Shown: piece by piece, positions 42,085-51,996 of the stretch | Numbering within the stretch: the stretch's first letter is position 1 | How the letters are laid out: every line of letters begins with the position of its first letter | Assembly: GCF_000316515.1 (NCBI RefSeq) | Contig: NC_019675.1 | Span: 2,381,964 to 2,445,963, forward strand | Source: Cyanobium gracile PCC 6307 | GTDB taxonomy: Bacteria > Cyanobacteriota > Cyanobacteriia > PCC-6307 > Cyanobiaceae | Direction of reading: 5' to 3' | Length of the DNA: 64,000 nt | Translations under genes and position numbers: made by a program | Notes under the pieces: model-generated | What the model was told of the DNA's origin: nothing | The model's input: the letters and a program-made list of their open reading frames with translations, nothing else | The model's database searches: none

Positions 42085-42315
42085 TTAGGCGATCTTCGCT
42101 AACTGCTTGCGCTGCAAGCGTCCTCGATAGGCCAAGGCCTCGGCGCAGGCAGGAACGTTCCAAACCCGAGCAGAGTTCTTGTAAGGGCCAAACCGGAAGT
42201 GAGTCCCTTCGACAAGAAAGCAGTCGCGGTCGGCGTAGCGCTTGAGCGTGTCGGCGCTCACGCCCAAGGCAGCAGTGGCGTGCCCCGTGGGCAGCCACCG
42301 GTCATCAGTTGCCAT
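42085..42315 (-). CDS. Excisionase-like MerR-type HTH protein
   Basis: 76 residues. TGHATAALGVSADTLKRYAD is a winged-helix MerR/Xis-like HTH, followed by a hairpin (FRFGPYKNSARVWN). Such proteins help the integrase in excision and often repress. It lies between the replication genes and the integrase, as expected for Xis. Confidence 0.7.
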   Translation of the reverse strand: MATDDRWLPTGHATAALGVSADTLKRYADRDCFLVEGTHFRFGPYKNSARVWNVPACAEALAYRGRLQRKQLAKIA

Positions 42316-42505
42316 TCTCAGAAAGAACGAGGTGGAGTGGTACGGCCTTGAAAAGTGTTTTCGTGATCCCGCCAGGGGACGCTTGAGGTGATGTACGGCT
42401 CAGCACAGCTTTGCCGGAGCCAGCCCCACAAGGGCCATTCGATGCCGGCCACAAGCCGCGCAACGAACTCTGCTGGGTTGAGTGTGAACTACTCTGCCTA
42501 GCTTG

Positions 42506-43750
42506 TCAAGTACTCAAGCCCCGGAATGCTGGGGCAGCGGCTGTGATTTTCGCCCGTACTATTCCCCGGCTGACAGCCTCATCAAGCGTTGCACTGTCGG
42601 TCCAGTGGCCATAGTGAGTTGAATGGGTCACCAGCGAGTGACGCATCAGGGCCGCTGTGGTCCTTGGGCTCAGGCCATAGAGCTCATGTGCCCTCAACGC
42701 GAAGCCATGCCGAAAGCTGTATGGAGACAGCCTTCCGCCCGTGGCGGCTGCCTCCTCTTTCAGCGCCCTCCACGCAGGACGCCGTTCGAGGTACTGCCTG
42801 ACGGCCAGTGCCGACGCCTTGTCGGTGTTTCCCAAGGGTGGGAGTTCGACCAAGCCGCTTTCCAGCAGGCGCAACAGCCGGAGGCTTTCATCCGGCATGC
42901 CCTCAGGGTCAAGTCCGCTCACTTCACCTGCCTTCGAGGAGCCCCTTGCTGTGCGCTTTTGGTAGTTGACGTGCAGCTTGTTGCCACTGACGCGGCAGTA
43001 CTTCAGCTCTACCGGCCTCAACCCGAAGCACGCGAGAAGCCCCACCGCTAGCCGCCACCGGGGATCGGGGATGCCCTCCAGTAAACGAACAAGCTGGTGG
43101 TCTTTCACGGGTGTGGCTGGTTGCCTGGAGCTGCCCTTGGGCCGCTTCCCGACAAACGCCACCAGATCATCTGGAGGCAGCCACCGGTCTGGGTGCCCAA
43201 GCTCTTTGACCGCATACCTCAGGAGCTGGGCAGCGTGCTGGATGCGGATCTGCCGGCCCCGGCTCCCAGGTTCGCCCCCGTAGCGATCACGTAGAGCGGC
43301 CAGCAGGGCCCTCCCATCTCGTGGGATGGGCTTCGTCATCATCACTGTCTTCGTCTGCACCATGACTGGCCGGTACACCGCTTCAAACGTCGTAGCAGCA
43401 ACGTCGCCGGTGTCCTCGACCTTGTGCTTCCTGAACCGCTCCACTAGGTCATGCCAGTCGATCGCACCTGAAACGGCAGCCGCAGGCGCCTGAAGCAGAT
43501 CAGACGCCTCCCTGAGCCCCAGGCCTTGGCTCTCCATGCGGCTTCGGATCTCCTGAACCCTTACCGCCACCGCCGTGGCTGCCTCCGGGCTCCAAGGCAG
43601 ATCAAGCACCGCTGAAGACCTGGAGCCATCCGGGTAGCGGTGCGTTAGCTGGACATGCCCGTGGATCTCGCGGACGGTCCAGCCGAAGCCATGCGAGGTC
43701 TTCAGCAGCGCCCGCAAGCTTGCGACCCAAGGAGGAGGCGTAACGCCCAT
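42506..43750 (-). CDS. Tyrosine recombinase (integrase)
   Basis: 414 residues. Catalytic residues are visible: R245 in CFGLRPVELK, R347 in YSFRHGF (the preceding His of the HxxR box is Tyr344), H371 in LMRHSLVTHS and Y380 in THYGHW. N-terminal residues 1-90 should bind arm sites, and residues 97-200 are the SAM-like core-binding domain. It lies 134 bp from the att core in the tRNA and is read away from it. It will insert and excise the element at tRNA-Val. Confidence 0.9.
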   Translation of the reverse strand: MGVTPPPWVASLRALLKTSHGFGWTVREIHGHVQLTHRYPDGSRSSAVLDLPWSPEAATAVAVRVQEIRSRMESQGLGLREASDLLQAPAAAVSGAIDWHDLVERFRKHKVEDTGDVAATTFEAVYRPVMVQTKTVMMTKPIPRDGRALLAALRDRYGGEPGSRGRQIRIQHAAQLLRYAVKELGHPDRWLPPDDLVAFVGKRPKGSSRQPATPVKDHQLVRLLEGIPDPRWRLAVGLLACFGLRPVELKYCRVSGNKLHVNYQKRTARGSSKAGEVSGLDPEGMPDESLRLLRLLESGLVELPPLGNTDKASALAVRQYLERRPAWRALKEEAAATGGRLSPYSFRHGFALRAHELYGLSPRTTAALMRHSLVTHSTHYGHWTDSATLDEAVSRGIVRAKITAAAPAFRGLST

Positions 43751-43781
43751 GAGGCGGTTGATCGCTTACTTCCTCCCATTC

Positions 43782-43799
43782 TGCGCAAAACCGTGCGCA
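43782..43799. repeat. TGCGCA-N6-TGCGYR motif, copy 3
   Basis: TGCGCA, AAACCG, TGCGCA, between the integrase start and attR, 84 bp from the core. Confidence 0.5.
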
Positions 43800-43882
43800 C
43801 ATTGCCCCATTCATGCCTCAGCACGCCTCGGCAAAATCAGAGGAAGCAGCTGGAAGGCCCTGTGCTGGAGCGGGTTTTGCTA

Positions 43883-43955
<73 letters not shown>

Positions 43956-44030
43956 GGTCGGCCCATTCTGGCGGAGGGGGCGCCGGGGGCCGGGGGCCGG
44001 TACCTTGCCGGCAGCGTCCGGAGCCCGGCC

Positions 44031-44597
44031 ATGGCCAGCGGCCGCCGCCACGATCGCGCCACCCGCTGGCTGGCCCTGCCCTTCGGGCTGCTCTGGTGGC
44101 CGGCCCTGGGGCCGGCGGGGGTGGCCGTCGCCAGCGGCGCCTTCCTCCTGGGCGGCCTCTGGCTCTCCCCAGACCTCGACACCCGCTCCAACGCCACCCG
44201 CCGCTGGGGTCCCCTGCGGCTGCTCTGGTGGCCCTACCGGCGCCTGCTCAGCCACCGCTCCCTGCTCTCCCACAGCCCCCTGCTGGGCACCAGCCTGCGG
44301 CTGCTGTGGCTGGCGGCGCTGGTGCTGGCCGCCTGCGCCGCCCTCGGGCCCCTGGGCGCCCCGGCGCCGGCCGAGCTGCTGCAGCGGGGCCGGGAGCTCT
44401 GGGGCTCCCAGCGGCCCCTGCTGCTGGCCGCCGTCGTGGGCCTGGAGGCCAGCAGCTGGCTGCACCTGCTCCAGGACGGTGACCCGATCCCGAGGCTGCC
44501 GCGGCCCCTGCGCGCCCTGCGCCGGCGCCTCAGCCGCCTCAGCAGCAGGAGCCGCCGCTGGCGGGGGCCGGCGCGGCTGCGGGGGCGTCGGCGGTAG
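44031..44597 (+). CDS. DUF2227-type putative metal-binding membrane protein
   Basis: 188 residues. The conserved LSPDLDTRSNATRRWG and LLSHRSLLSHSPLLG segments (Asp/His-rich) and membrane helices define this family, found in nearly all cyanobacteria. The His/Asp set suggests a phosphohydrolase-like or metal site at the membrane. Its 3' end overlaps arsM by 59 bp. Function not known. Confidence 0.75.
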   Translation: MASGRRHDRATRWLALPFGLLWWPALGPAGVAVASGAFLLGGLWLSPDLDTRSNATRRWGPLRLLWWPYRRLLSHRSLLSHSPLLGTSLRLLWLAALVLAACAALGPLGAPAPAELLQRGRELWGSQRPLLLAAVVGLEASSWLHLLQDGDPIPRLPRPLRALRRRLSRLSSRSRRWRGPARLRGRRR

Positions 44598-45630
44598 GGG
44601 CGACCCCCCTGTCGAAGGGGAGGGTGCTGCCGCAGCCCTCGAACAGGCCGTAGTGGCGGCTGAAATCGCCGATGAACTCGAAGTGGGGCGCCAGCCGGCT
44701 CTCCGCCAGCATGCGGAAGGTGTTGCCGCAGACCGGAAATACCCGGCCGGCCTCGATGTGGTGGTGCTTGTCGAAGGGCAGGGCGTCGGGGTGGCCGGCG
44801 ATGCTGCCGCGGTAGGTCACCGCCTGGCCGTGGTCCTCGCAGGCGTCCTCCAGGGCCTCGATGTTGAACAGCCGGTAGGTGGCGGAGAAGAAGCGGATCG
44901 CTCCGGTGCGCGCCGCCAGCTCCGGGTCGGTGATCTCCAGGGGCCGGTCGGCCACCAGGCGCGGATCGGCGAAGCCGGCCTGGCGCGCCAGCCGCAGGAA
45001 GTCGTTCCAGTAGAGGGCGCCGCTGAGGCATTCGCCGTGCAGCACCGGGTCGTGGCGCAGGGCCTCGGGCACGCGCCGGTCGGCGTAGACGTCGGCGAAG
45101 AAGAACTCACCGCCGGGCTTGAGCAGTCGCCGCACCCCGTTGAGCACCCCCAGCTTGTCGGCCGAGAGGTTGACCACGCAGTTGGAGATCACCAGATCGA
45201 AGCTGCCGGGCTCCAGGGGCAGCTGGTCGAGTTGCTCGATGCGGCCCTCCAGGACCTGCACATTGGCGTAGCCGAACACCTCGGCGTGGTGGTCGACATG
45301 GCGCCGGGCCACCGCCAGCTGCTCCGGCGTCATGTCGATGCCCACCACCGCGCCGCCGGCCCCCACCAGCTGGGCCAGCAGGTACACGTCACGGCCGCTG
45401 CCGCAGCCCAGGTCGAGCACCCGCAGGCCCTCCAGCAGCGGCGGCGCCACCAGGCCGCAGCCGTAGTAGCGGCTCAGCACCTCGGGGTGGATCCGGGCCA
45501 GCAGGGGCCGCAGCGCTGGCGGCACGCTGCTGGCATCGCAGCAGGCGCTGGTGCGCAGGTCGTCGCTGCTGCTCAGGGTGGAGCCGTAGTACTCCTGCAC
45601 GCTGCGGTGCAGATCGGCGGCGCTGGTCAT
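44539..45630 (-). CDS. arsM: Arsenite S-adenosylmethionine methyltransferase ArsM
   Basis: 363 residues. SAM-binding VLDLGCGSGRDVYLLA and the arsenic-binding cysteines (C30-C31 in SACCDAS, C151 in ISNCVVN, C201 in GECLSG) are all present. It methylates As(III) to mono- and dimethyl species. The C-terminus ends in CC, also common in the family. It is the first step of arsenosugar synthesis; arsS is 5 kb away in the same cluster. It is 55 bp downstream of the reductase fusion gene on the same strand. Confidence 0.92.
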   Translation of the reverse strand: MTSAADLHRSVQEYYGSTLSSSDDLRTSACCDASSVPPALRPLLARIHPEVLSRYYGCGLVAPPLLEGLRVLDLGCGSGRDVYLLAQLVGAGGAVVGIDMTPEQLAVARRHVDHHAEVFGYANVQVLEGRIEQLDQLPLEPGSFDLVISNCVVNLSADKLGVLNGVRRLLKPGGEFFFADVYADRRVPEALRHDPVLHGECLSGALYWNDFLRLARQAGFADPRLVADRPLEITDPELAARTGAIRFFSATYRLFNIEALEDACEDHGQAVTYRGSIAGHPDALPFDKHHHIEAGRVFPVCGNTFRMLAESRLAPHFEFIGDFSRHYGLFEGCGSTLPFDRGVAPTADAPAAAPAPASGGSCC

Positions 45631-45685
45631 CGGGGGAGGGTTGCGGGGGGGTGGGTGGGGGCGGTGTGTCGCGGTGCGCGGGGGC

Positions 45686-47875
45686 TCAGCCGCGGCGCCG
45701 CCAGGTGTGGTAGCGGCGCAGCCAGGGCAGCAGGTGCTGGGGCACCCGTTGCTTCTTCCAGGCGGCGGCGGTGTATTTGCTGGCCTCGGCCAGGGTGGGG
45801 TAGGCGTGGATCGTCCCGAAGATCCTGCCCAGTCGCAGGCCCCATGTCATGGCCAGCACAAACTCGGCCAGCAGTTCGCCGGCGTGCTCGGCCACGATCG
45901 TGGCGCCCAGGATCCGGTCGCTGCCCGGTGGGGTGAGCACTTTCACGAACCCCCGCTCGGCGCTCTCGACGATGGCACGGTCGAGTTCGTGCAGGGGGAA
46001 GCGCGTCACCTCCACCGCCAGCCCCCGGGCCGCCGCCTCGGCTTCGGTGAGCCCCACCGTGGCCACCTCCGGGTCGGTGAAGGTGGTGCGCGGGATGACG
46101 CGGTTGTCCACCTGGAAGGAGCGCAGCTGGCCGAACAGGGCGTTGACCGCCGCATACCAGGCCTGGTGTGCGGCGGTGTGGGTGAACTGGAACGGCCCGG
46201 CCACATCGCCGGCGGCGTAGATGTTGGGGTAGAGCGTCTGCAGGAAGGCGTTGGTGGTGATCGTGGCGCCGGTGGGAAGGCCCAGCTCCTCGAGGCCGTA
46301 GCCCTGCAGCCGGGCGCGGCGACCCAGGGCGCAGAGCACGGCGTCGCAGGCGATCCGCCCCCGCCGCTCCCCCTGCCGCACCAGCACGGTCACCGCCCCG
46401 TCGGGGGCGGGATCCCGCTCGAAGCCGAGCACCTCGGTGTCCAGGTGCAGGGTCACGCCGTCCTCCTCCAGGGCCTGGCGCACCTCGGCGGCCACATCGG
46501 CGTCCTCCTTGCGCAGCAGGCGGTTGCTGCGCTGGATCTGGGTGATCGGCAGGCCCAGCTGGGCCAGGGCCTGGGCCAGTTCGCAGGCGATCGGCCCGCC
46601 CCCCAGCACCGCCAGCCGCGGCCGCTCCAGCGGGCACTGGGCCAGCCAGCCCCAGACGGTCTCGCTGGTCAGCAGGGGCACCGTCTCGCTGCCCGGCCAG
46701 TCGGGCCGCACCGGTTCGGCGCCGGTGGCCAGCACGATCGCCCGGGCCGTGAGCCGCTGCTCGGTTCCCGCGCCGGTGCGGATCGTCACCGTCCAGGGAT
46801 CGAGCAGGCGGGCCTGGCCGCGAAGCACCTCCACCCCCAGGCCCTCGTAGCGCTCGACACTGTCGTGGGGGGCCACGGCCGCCACCTTGGCGGCCACCCG
46901 CTCCAGCACCCGGCGCAGGTTCAGCCGCGGCTCCAGCGGCTCGAGTCCGTAGCGGTCGGCCCGGCGCAGGCGTGCCGCCAGCCGGGCCGAGCTGATCAGC
47001 GCCTTGCTGGGCACGCAGCCGGTGTTGAGGCAGTCGCCGCCCATGGCGCCACGCTCCACCAGGGTCACCCGCGCCTTCACGGTGGCGGCGATGTAGGCGG
47101 TGACCAGCCCCGCCGCTCCGGCGCCGATCACGATCAGGTTGCGGTCGAAGCGGCGCGGCCGCGGCCAGCGGCGGTAGAGCCGCCAGGTCTGCCAGCGGCC
47201 CAGGGCCGCCTTGGCCAGCCAGGGGAACAGGGCCAGCAACAGCAGCGACCACAGCAGGGTCGGGCTGAGAATGCCGCCGACCCCGCGCAGCTGGGCGAGC
47301 TGGGTGCCGGCGTTCACGTAGACGAGGGTGCCGGGGAGCATGCCGATCTGGCTGGTGAGGTAGAAGCTGGCGGCCCGGATCGGCGTGAGCGCCATCAGCA
47401 GGTTGACCAGAAAGAAGGGGAAGACCGGCGCCAGCCGCAGGCTGAGCAGGTAGAGCACCCCATCGCGGGCCACCCCCGCCTCGATCGGCTCCAGCTGGCG
47501 GGCGAACCGCCGCCGCACCGGTTCCCGCAGCAGGGTGCGGGCCACCAGGAAGGCCAGCAGGGCGCCGATGCTGGAGGCGAATGACACCAGCAGGGTGCCC
47601 AGCCCGACCCCGAAGAGTGCCCCGCCGGCCAGGGTGAGCACCGCAGCTCCCGGCAGCGACAGGGCCGCCACCAGCACGTAGAGCAGCAGGTAGGCGCCCG
47701 CCACCAGCAGGGGGGTCTGGCGGCGCTGCTCCAGCAGGGCGCCGTGTGCCGCCTGCAGGGCCTCCAGGGTGAGCTGGCGGTGCAGGCCCAGCGAGAAGAA
47801 CAGGACCACCGCCAGGGCGATGGCGGCGATCAGGAGCAGCCGGCGCCAGCGGTAAGGCGAGAGCGGTGGGGCCAT
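45686..47875 (-). CDS. VTT/TVP38 membrane domain fused to mercuric-reductase-like FAD disulfide oxidoreductase
   Basis: 729 residues. Residues 1 to about 235 are the VTT (TVP38/TMEM64) membrane domain, with about six helices and the typical FPFFLVN and GMLPGTLVY loops. Residues about 248-715 are a pyridine-nucleotide disulfide reductase: NLIVIGAGAAGL, the redox pair in GGDCLNTGCVPSK, a second dinucleotide site LAVLGGGPIACELAQALAQL and IYAAGDVAGPFQF. It could use NADPH to reduce a thiol or metal(loid) at the membrane. Its place between arsM and glycosyltransferase genes suggests an arsenic role. Confidence 0.85.
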   Translation of the reverse strand: MAPPLSPYRWRRLLLIAAIALAVVLFFSLGLHRQLTLEALQAAHGALLEQRRQTPLLVAGAYLLLYVLVAALSLPGAAVLTLAGGALFGVGLGTLLVSFASSIGALLAFLVARTLLREPVRRRFARQLEPIEAGVARDGVLYLLSLRLAPVFPFFLVNLLMALTPIRAASFYLTSQIGMLPGTLVYVNAGTQLAQLRGVGGILSPTLLWSLLLLALFPWLAKAALGRWQTWRLYRRWPRPRRFDRNLIVIGAGAAGLVTAYIAATVKARVTLVERGAMGGDCLNTGCVPSKALISSARLAARLRRADRYGLEPLEPRLNLRRVLERVAAKVAAVAPHDSVERYEGLGVEVLRGQARLLDPWTVTIRTGAGTEQRLTARAIVLATGAEPVRPDWPGSETVPLLTSETVWGWLAQCPLERPRLAVLGGGPIACELAQALAQLGLPITQIQRSNRLLRKEDADVAAEVRQALEEDGVTLHLDTEVLGFERDPAPDGAVTVLVRQGERRGRIACDAVLCALGRRARLQGYGLEELGLPTGATITTNAFLQTLYPNIYAAGDVAGPFQFTHTAAHQAWYAAVNALFGQLRSFQVDNRVIPRTTFTDPEVATVGLTEAEAAARGLAVEVTRFPLHELDRAIVESAERGFVKVLTPPGSDRILGATIVAEHAGELLAEFVLAMTWGLRLGRIFGTIHAYPTLAEASKYTAAAWKKQRVPQHLLPWLRRYHTWRRRG

Positions 47876-47991
47876 GGGGAAAGCCGTTCCCCCTTCCTAC
47901 CGGCGAGCCGCCGTTTCGGATGGCCCCGGCCCCGGGAGGGCGGCCATCCATTTGATCCCTTCGCCGGTACGTTCATCAGCAGGGGACGTCC

Positions 47992-48735
47992 ATGCCCAAC
48001 CCGGGATCGGCCATGGCGATGGGGGCCATCCAGGTGGTGATTCCGGCGCGCGACGAACGTCAGACCATCGGCCACGTCATCGGCCAGCTGCGCCGCCAGG
48101 GACTCGAGCGCATCCGGGTGGTCGACAACGGCAGCCGCGATGGCACCGCCACCATCGCCCGCCGGCTGGGGGCGGAGGTGCTCAGCGAACCCCGTCCCGG
48201 CTACGGCCGGGCCTGCTGGCGGGGGTGCCTCGATCTCGCCCCCGACGTGGACTGGTTGCTGTTCTGCGATGGCGATGGCGGCGACCCGCTCGAGGAACTG
48301 CCCCGCTTCCTGGAGCTCATCGACGACCACGACCTCCTGCTCGGCGACCGCACCGCCACCGCCGTGGGCCGCGCCTCGCTCACGCCCCTGCAGCGGAGCG
48401 GCAACCGGCTGGCCACGACGCTGATCGGCCTGGGATGGGGGTTCCGCTACCGCGACATGGGGCCGCTGCGGCTGGTGCGGCGCGAGGCCTTCGCGGCGAT
48501 GAGCCTGCGCGACCGGGGCTATGGCTGGACCCTGGAGATGCAGGTGCGGGCCATCGAGCTGGGCCTGCGCATCCGCGAGGTGCCGATCTCCCATCGCCCG
48601 CGCCTGGCCGGCGCCTCGAAGATTTCCGGGCGCTGGGGCGCCAGCCTCCGGGCCGGATGGGTGATCCTCACCACCCTGGGCGGGCTGTGGGTGCTGCGAC
48701 TCCTGCGGCGACCCCTGCGACGAGGACAGCGGTGA
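47992..48735 (+). CDS. Family 2 glycosyltransferase
   Basis: 247 residues. IQVVIPARDERQTIGHVIGQ and RVVDNGSRDGTATIAR start the GT-A fold, and DWLLFCDGDGGDP is the metal-binding DxD region. The dolichol-phosphate-mannose-synthase-like layout and the neighbours suggest the sugar-transfer step of arsenosugar synthesis, but polyprenol-phosphate sugar transfer is equally possible. ATG 48016 or 48022 could be the true start. The next gene overlaps it by 1 bp. Confidence 0.82.
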   Translation: MPNPGSAMAMGAIQVVIPARDERQTIGHVIGQLRRQGLERIRVVDNGSRDGTATIARRLGAEVLSEPRPGYGRACWRGCLDLAPDVDWLLFCDGDGGDPLEELPRFLELIDDHDLLLGDRTATAVGRASLTPLQRSGNRLATTLIGLGWGFRYRDMGPLRLVRREAFAAMSLRDRGYGWTLEMQVRAIELGLRIREVPISHRPRLAGASKISGRWGASLRAGWVILTTLGGLWVLRLLRRPLRRGQR

Positions 48736-50027
48736 TGGCGCTGACGGCCTGGTTGCGGCGCCTGCAGCTGCCGGCCAGTGCCCTGCTGCTGATCGGCGGG
48801 GCGCTGCTGCTGCGCCCCCACGGCGACCTGTTCGACGCCGCCCAGCTGCTGCCGTTCTGGCGGGCGGCCGCGGTGATGGGGTTGGGTTTCGCCCTCTCCT
48901 GGTCGCTGCCCACCATCCCCCGCGCCCTGTTCTGGGCCGTGGCGGTGCTGACGCGGCTGGCCCTGCTGGCGATGGAGCCCGGCGATGACATCTGGCGGTA
49001 CCTCTGGGAGGGGGGGATCCAGCTGCATGGGTTCAGCCCCTATGCGCTGCCCCCCGACGCCGCGGCGCTGGAGGGATTGCGCACGCCCTGGTGGCCGTCG
49101 ATCAACCACCCGGACACCACCGCCATCTACCCGCCCCTGGCGCAGCTGCTGTTCCGGCTGCATGCCGCCGTGGCCCAGCAGGTGCTGCTGTTCAAGCTGT
49201 CGTTCACGGCCGCCGACCTGGCCATCGCCGGCTTGCTCGCCGCCCGTTTCGGCGCGGCACGGGCGGCGCTCTACGCCTGGAATCCGCTGGTAATCTATGG
49301 CTTCAGCGGCGGCGGGCACTACGACAGCTGGTTCCTGCTGCCGCTGGTGGCCGGCTGGCTGCTGGCCGAGCGTGTTCCCCCGCCCCAGGGCCAAAGCCCC
49401 CAGGCCTGCATCGACCTGCTGCTGGGCCTGAGCGTGGCCCTGAAGTGGATCACCCTGCCGCTGCTGCTGCAGCGGGCCTGGAGCCGCTGGCGCCGCTTCC
49501 GGCGGCCCGCCCCGGTGCTCGCCACCCTGCTGCTGGGGCTGGCGCCGCTGCTGCTGGGGGCCCCCCTGTTCTGCGGTCTGCGCAGCTGCCCGCTGCTGCC
49601 CGCCGGCTCCAGCTTCATCCGCCACGGCCGCAGCGCCGAGTGGCTGCCGCACTGGATCGGCCAGCTCTGGCCCTGGACCCTGCAGACCAATGCCGTGCAT
49701 GGGCTGCTGCTGCTGCCGGTGCTCCTGGTGCTGCTGCTCACCAGTGCCCGGCTGGGGGTCTTCGCCTGGCGCTACCTGCTGGTCCTGCTGCTGCTCTCGC
49801 CGGTGGTGCACGGGTGGTACTTCATCTGGCTGATGCCCTTCGCCGTGCCCAGCCAGAACTGGGGGGCGCGGCTGGTGAGCCTCTCGGCGTTCGTCTATTT
49901 CGTGCTGCCCTCACGCCTGCCGGACTGGCAGCTCACCACCCCGGAGCGGTTGCTGCTGTGGCTGCCCCTGCTGTTGGGGCTGCTGCTCAGCGCCAGGGAT
50001 CGAACCGAATCGGCCCCTGGCCGGTAA
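48735..50027 (+). CDS. Membrane mannosyltransferase-like protein (GT-C type)
   Basis: 430 residues with about ten membrane helices. EPGDDIWRYLWEGG near residue 80 resembles the Asp-containing first loop of polyprenol-dependent GT-C enzymes, followed by YPPLAQLLF and WNPLVIYGFSGGGHYDSWF. It likely uses a lipid-linked sugar made by the neighbouring GT2. Translationally coupled (TGATG). Confidence 0.75.
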   Translation: MALTAWLRRLQLPASALLLIGGALLLRPHGDLFDAAQLLPFWRAAAVMGLGFALSWSLPTIPRALFWAVAVLTRLALLAMEPGDDIWRYLWEGGIQLHGFSPYALPPDAAALEGLRTPWWPSINHPDTTAIYPPLAQLLFRLHAAVAQQVLLFKLSFTAADLAIAGLLAARFGAARAALYAWNPLVIYGFSGGGHYDSWFLLPLVAGWLLAERVPPPQGQSPQACIDLLLGLSVALKWITLPLLLQRAWSRWRRFRRPAPVLATLLLGLAPLLLGAPLFCGLRSCPLLPAGSSFIRHGRSAEWLPHWIGQLWPWTLQTNAVHGLLLLPVLLVLLLTSARLGVFAWRYLLVLLLLSPVVHGWYFIWLMPFAVPSQNWGARLVSLSAFVYFVLPSRLPDWQLTTPERLLLWLPLLLGLLLSARDRTESAPGR

Positions 50028-50052
50028 AGCTCTGGTGTTCCTCCGCTTCGCC

Positions 50053-50919
50053 ATGGTCCGTGCCCGCTCCTGCACCCCGCTGCTGCTGGCCTGCGGCCTG
50101 GTGCTGATCACCGCCACGGGCTGTGGCGGCGGGCCGGCCCCGTGGACGTCTGCCGATGCGAGCCGCCCGTCCCTGGTGGCCACCGCCCCCCAGCCCCCCC
50201 TTGATCCAGGTCCCTACAACGCGGTGCTGCGGACGGTGGTGGATGGCCGGGGCCTGGTGGATTACGCCGCCCTGCAGCGGGATCCGGCCCAGCTCGATCG
50301 CTACATCGAGGCGCTGGGCGCCCTGGCCCCCGAGCGCTTCGCCTCCTGGCCGGAGGCGGAGCAGATCGCCCTGCTGATCAACGCCTACAACGCCTTCACC
50401 CTGCGCGCGATCATCGACAACGATCCGATCCGGCCCAGCATCAAGGCGATTCCCGGCGTGTGGAAGTTCCGCCGCCACCAGCTGATGGGCCGCGGCCTCA
50501 CCCTCGATGGCATCGAGCACGAGATTCTGCGGCGCGAGTACAACGAGCCCCGCATCCACGCGGCCCTGGTGTGCGCCGCCATCAGCTGCCCGCCCCTGCG
50601 GCAGGAGGCCTTCACGGGGGCGGCGCTGGAGCGGCAGCTGGAGGATCAGACGACCCGCTGGCTGGCCAGCCCCGTGGGCCTGGCGATCGAACGGGCCGCC
50701 GGCACGGTGCGGATCTCCGCGATTTTCCAGTGGTTCGCCGAGGACTGGCAGCGCGCTGATCCGCAGGCGGAGGCTGTGCCGGGCCACAAGAAGCAGAGCG
50801 CCGTGCTGCGCTTCATCGCCCGTTACCGCCCCGCCGCGGAGCGCTCCCTGATCCTGGGCGGCGACTACCGCTTCGCCTACCTCCCCTACAACTGGGACTT
50901 GAATCGCCAGAGCCCCTGA
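50053..50919 (+). CDS. DUF547 lipoprotein
   Basis: About 288 residues. A signal peptide with lipobox-like end (LITATGC) is followed by a DUF547 domain (YAALQRDPAQLDRYIEALG, LLINAYNAFTLRAI, VCAAISCPPLRQEAF). DUF547 proteins show a papain-like fold with a Cys in SCP, so a peptidase or transferase role is possible. They are often near arsenosugar genes. GTG 50035 is an alternative start. Confidence 0.85.
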   Translation: MVRARSCTPLLLACGLVLITATGCGGGPAPWTSADASRPSLVATAPQPPLDPGPYNAVLRTVVDGRGLVDYAALQRDPAQLDRYIEALGALAPERFASWPEAEQIALLINAYNAFTLRAIIDNDPIRPSIKAIPGVWKFRRHQLMGRGLTLDGIEHEILRREYNEPRIHAALVCAAISCPPLRQEAFTGAALERQLEDQTTRWLASPVGLAIERAAGTVRISAIFQWFAEDWQRADPQAEAVPGHKKQSAVLRFIARYRPAAERSLILGGDYRFAYLPYNWDLNRQSP

Positions 50920-50958
50920 GGCGGCAGGGTTCAGGGCGCTCCCGGGCGGTTCGGGGCC

Positions 50959-51927
<969 letters not shown>

Positions 51928-51996
51928 GAATGGAGGGGATGGATACCGGAGGTACCGGCAGGGCGGCGAATCGGATGGGCCTGGAGGCTGGACGGC

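Noticed and set aside
45627-47951. A 774-codon frame overlapping the reductase fusion on the same strand
   Set aside because: The alternative frame carries all FAD and disulfide motifs; this one is a Gly/Ala/Arg-rich shadow.
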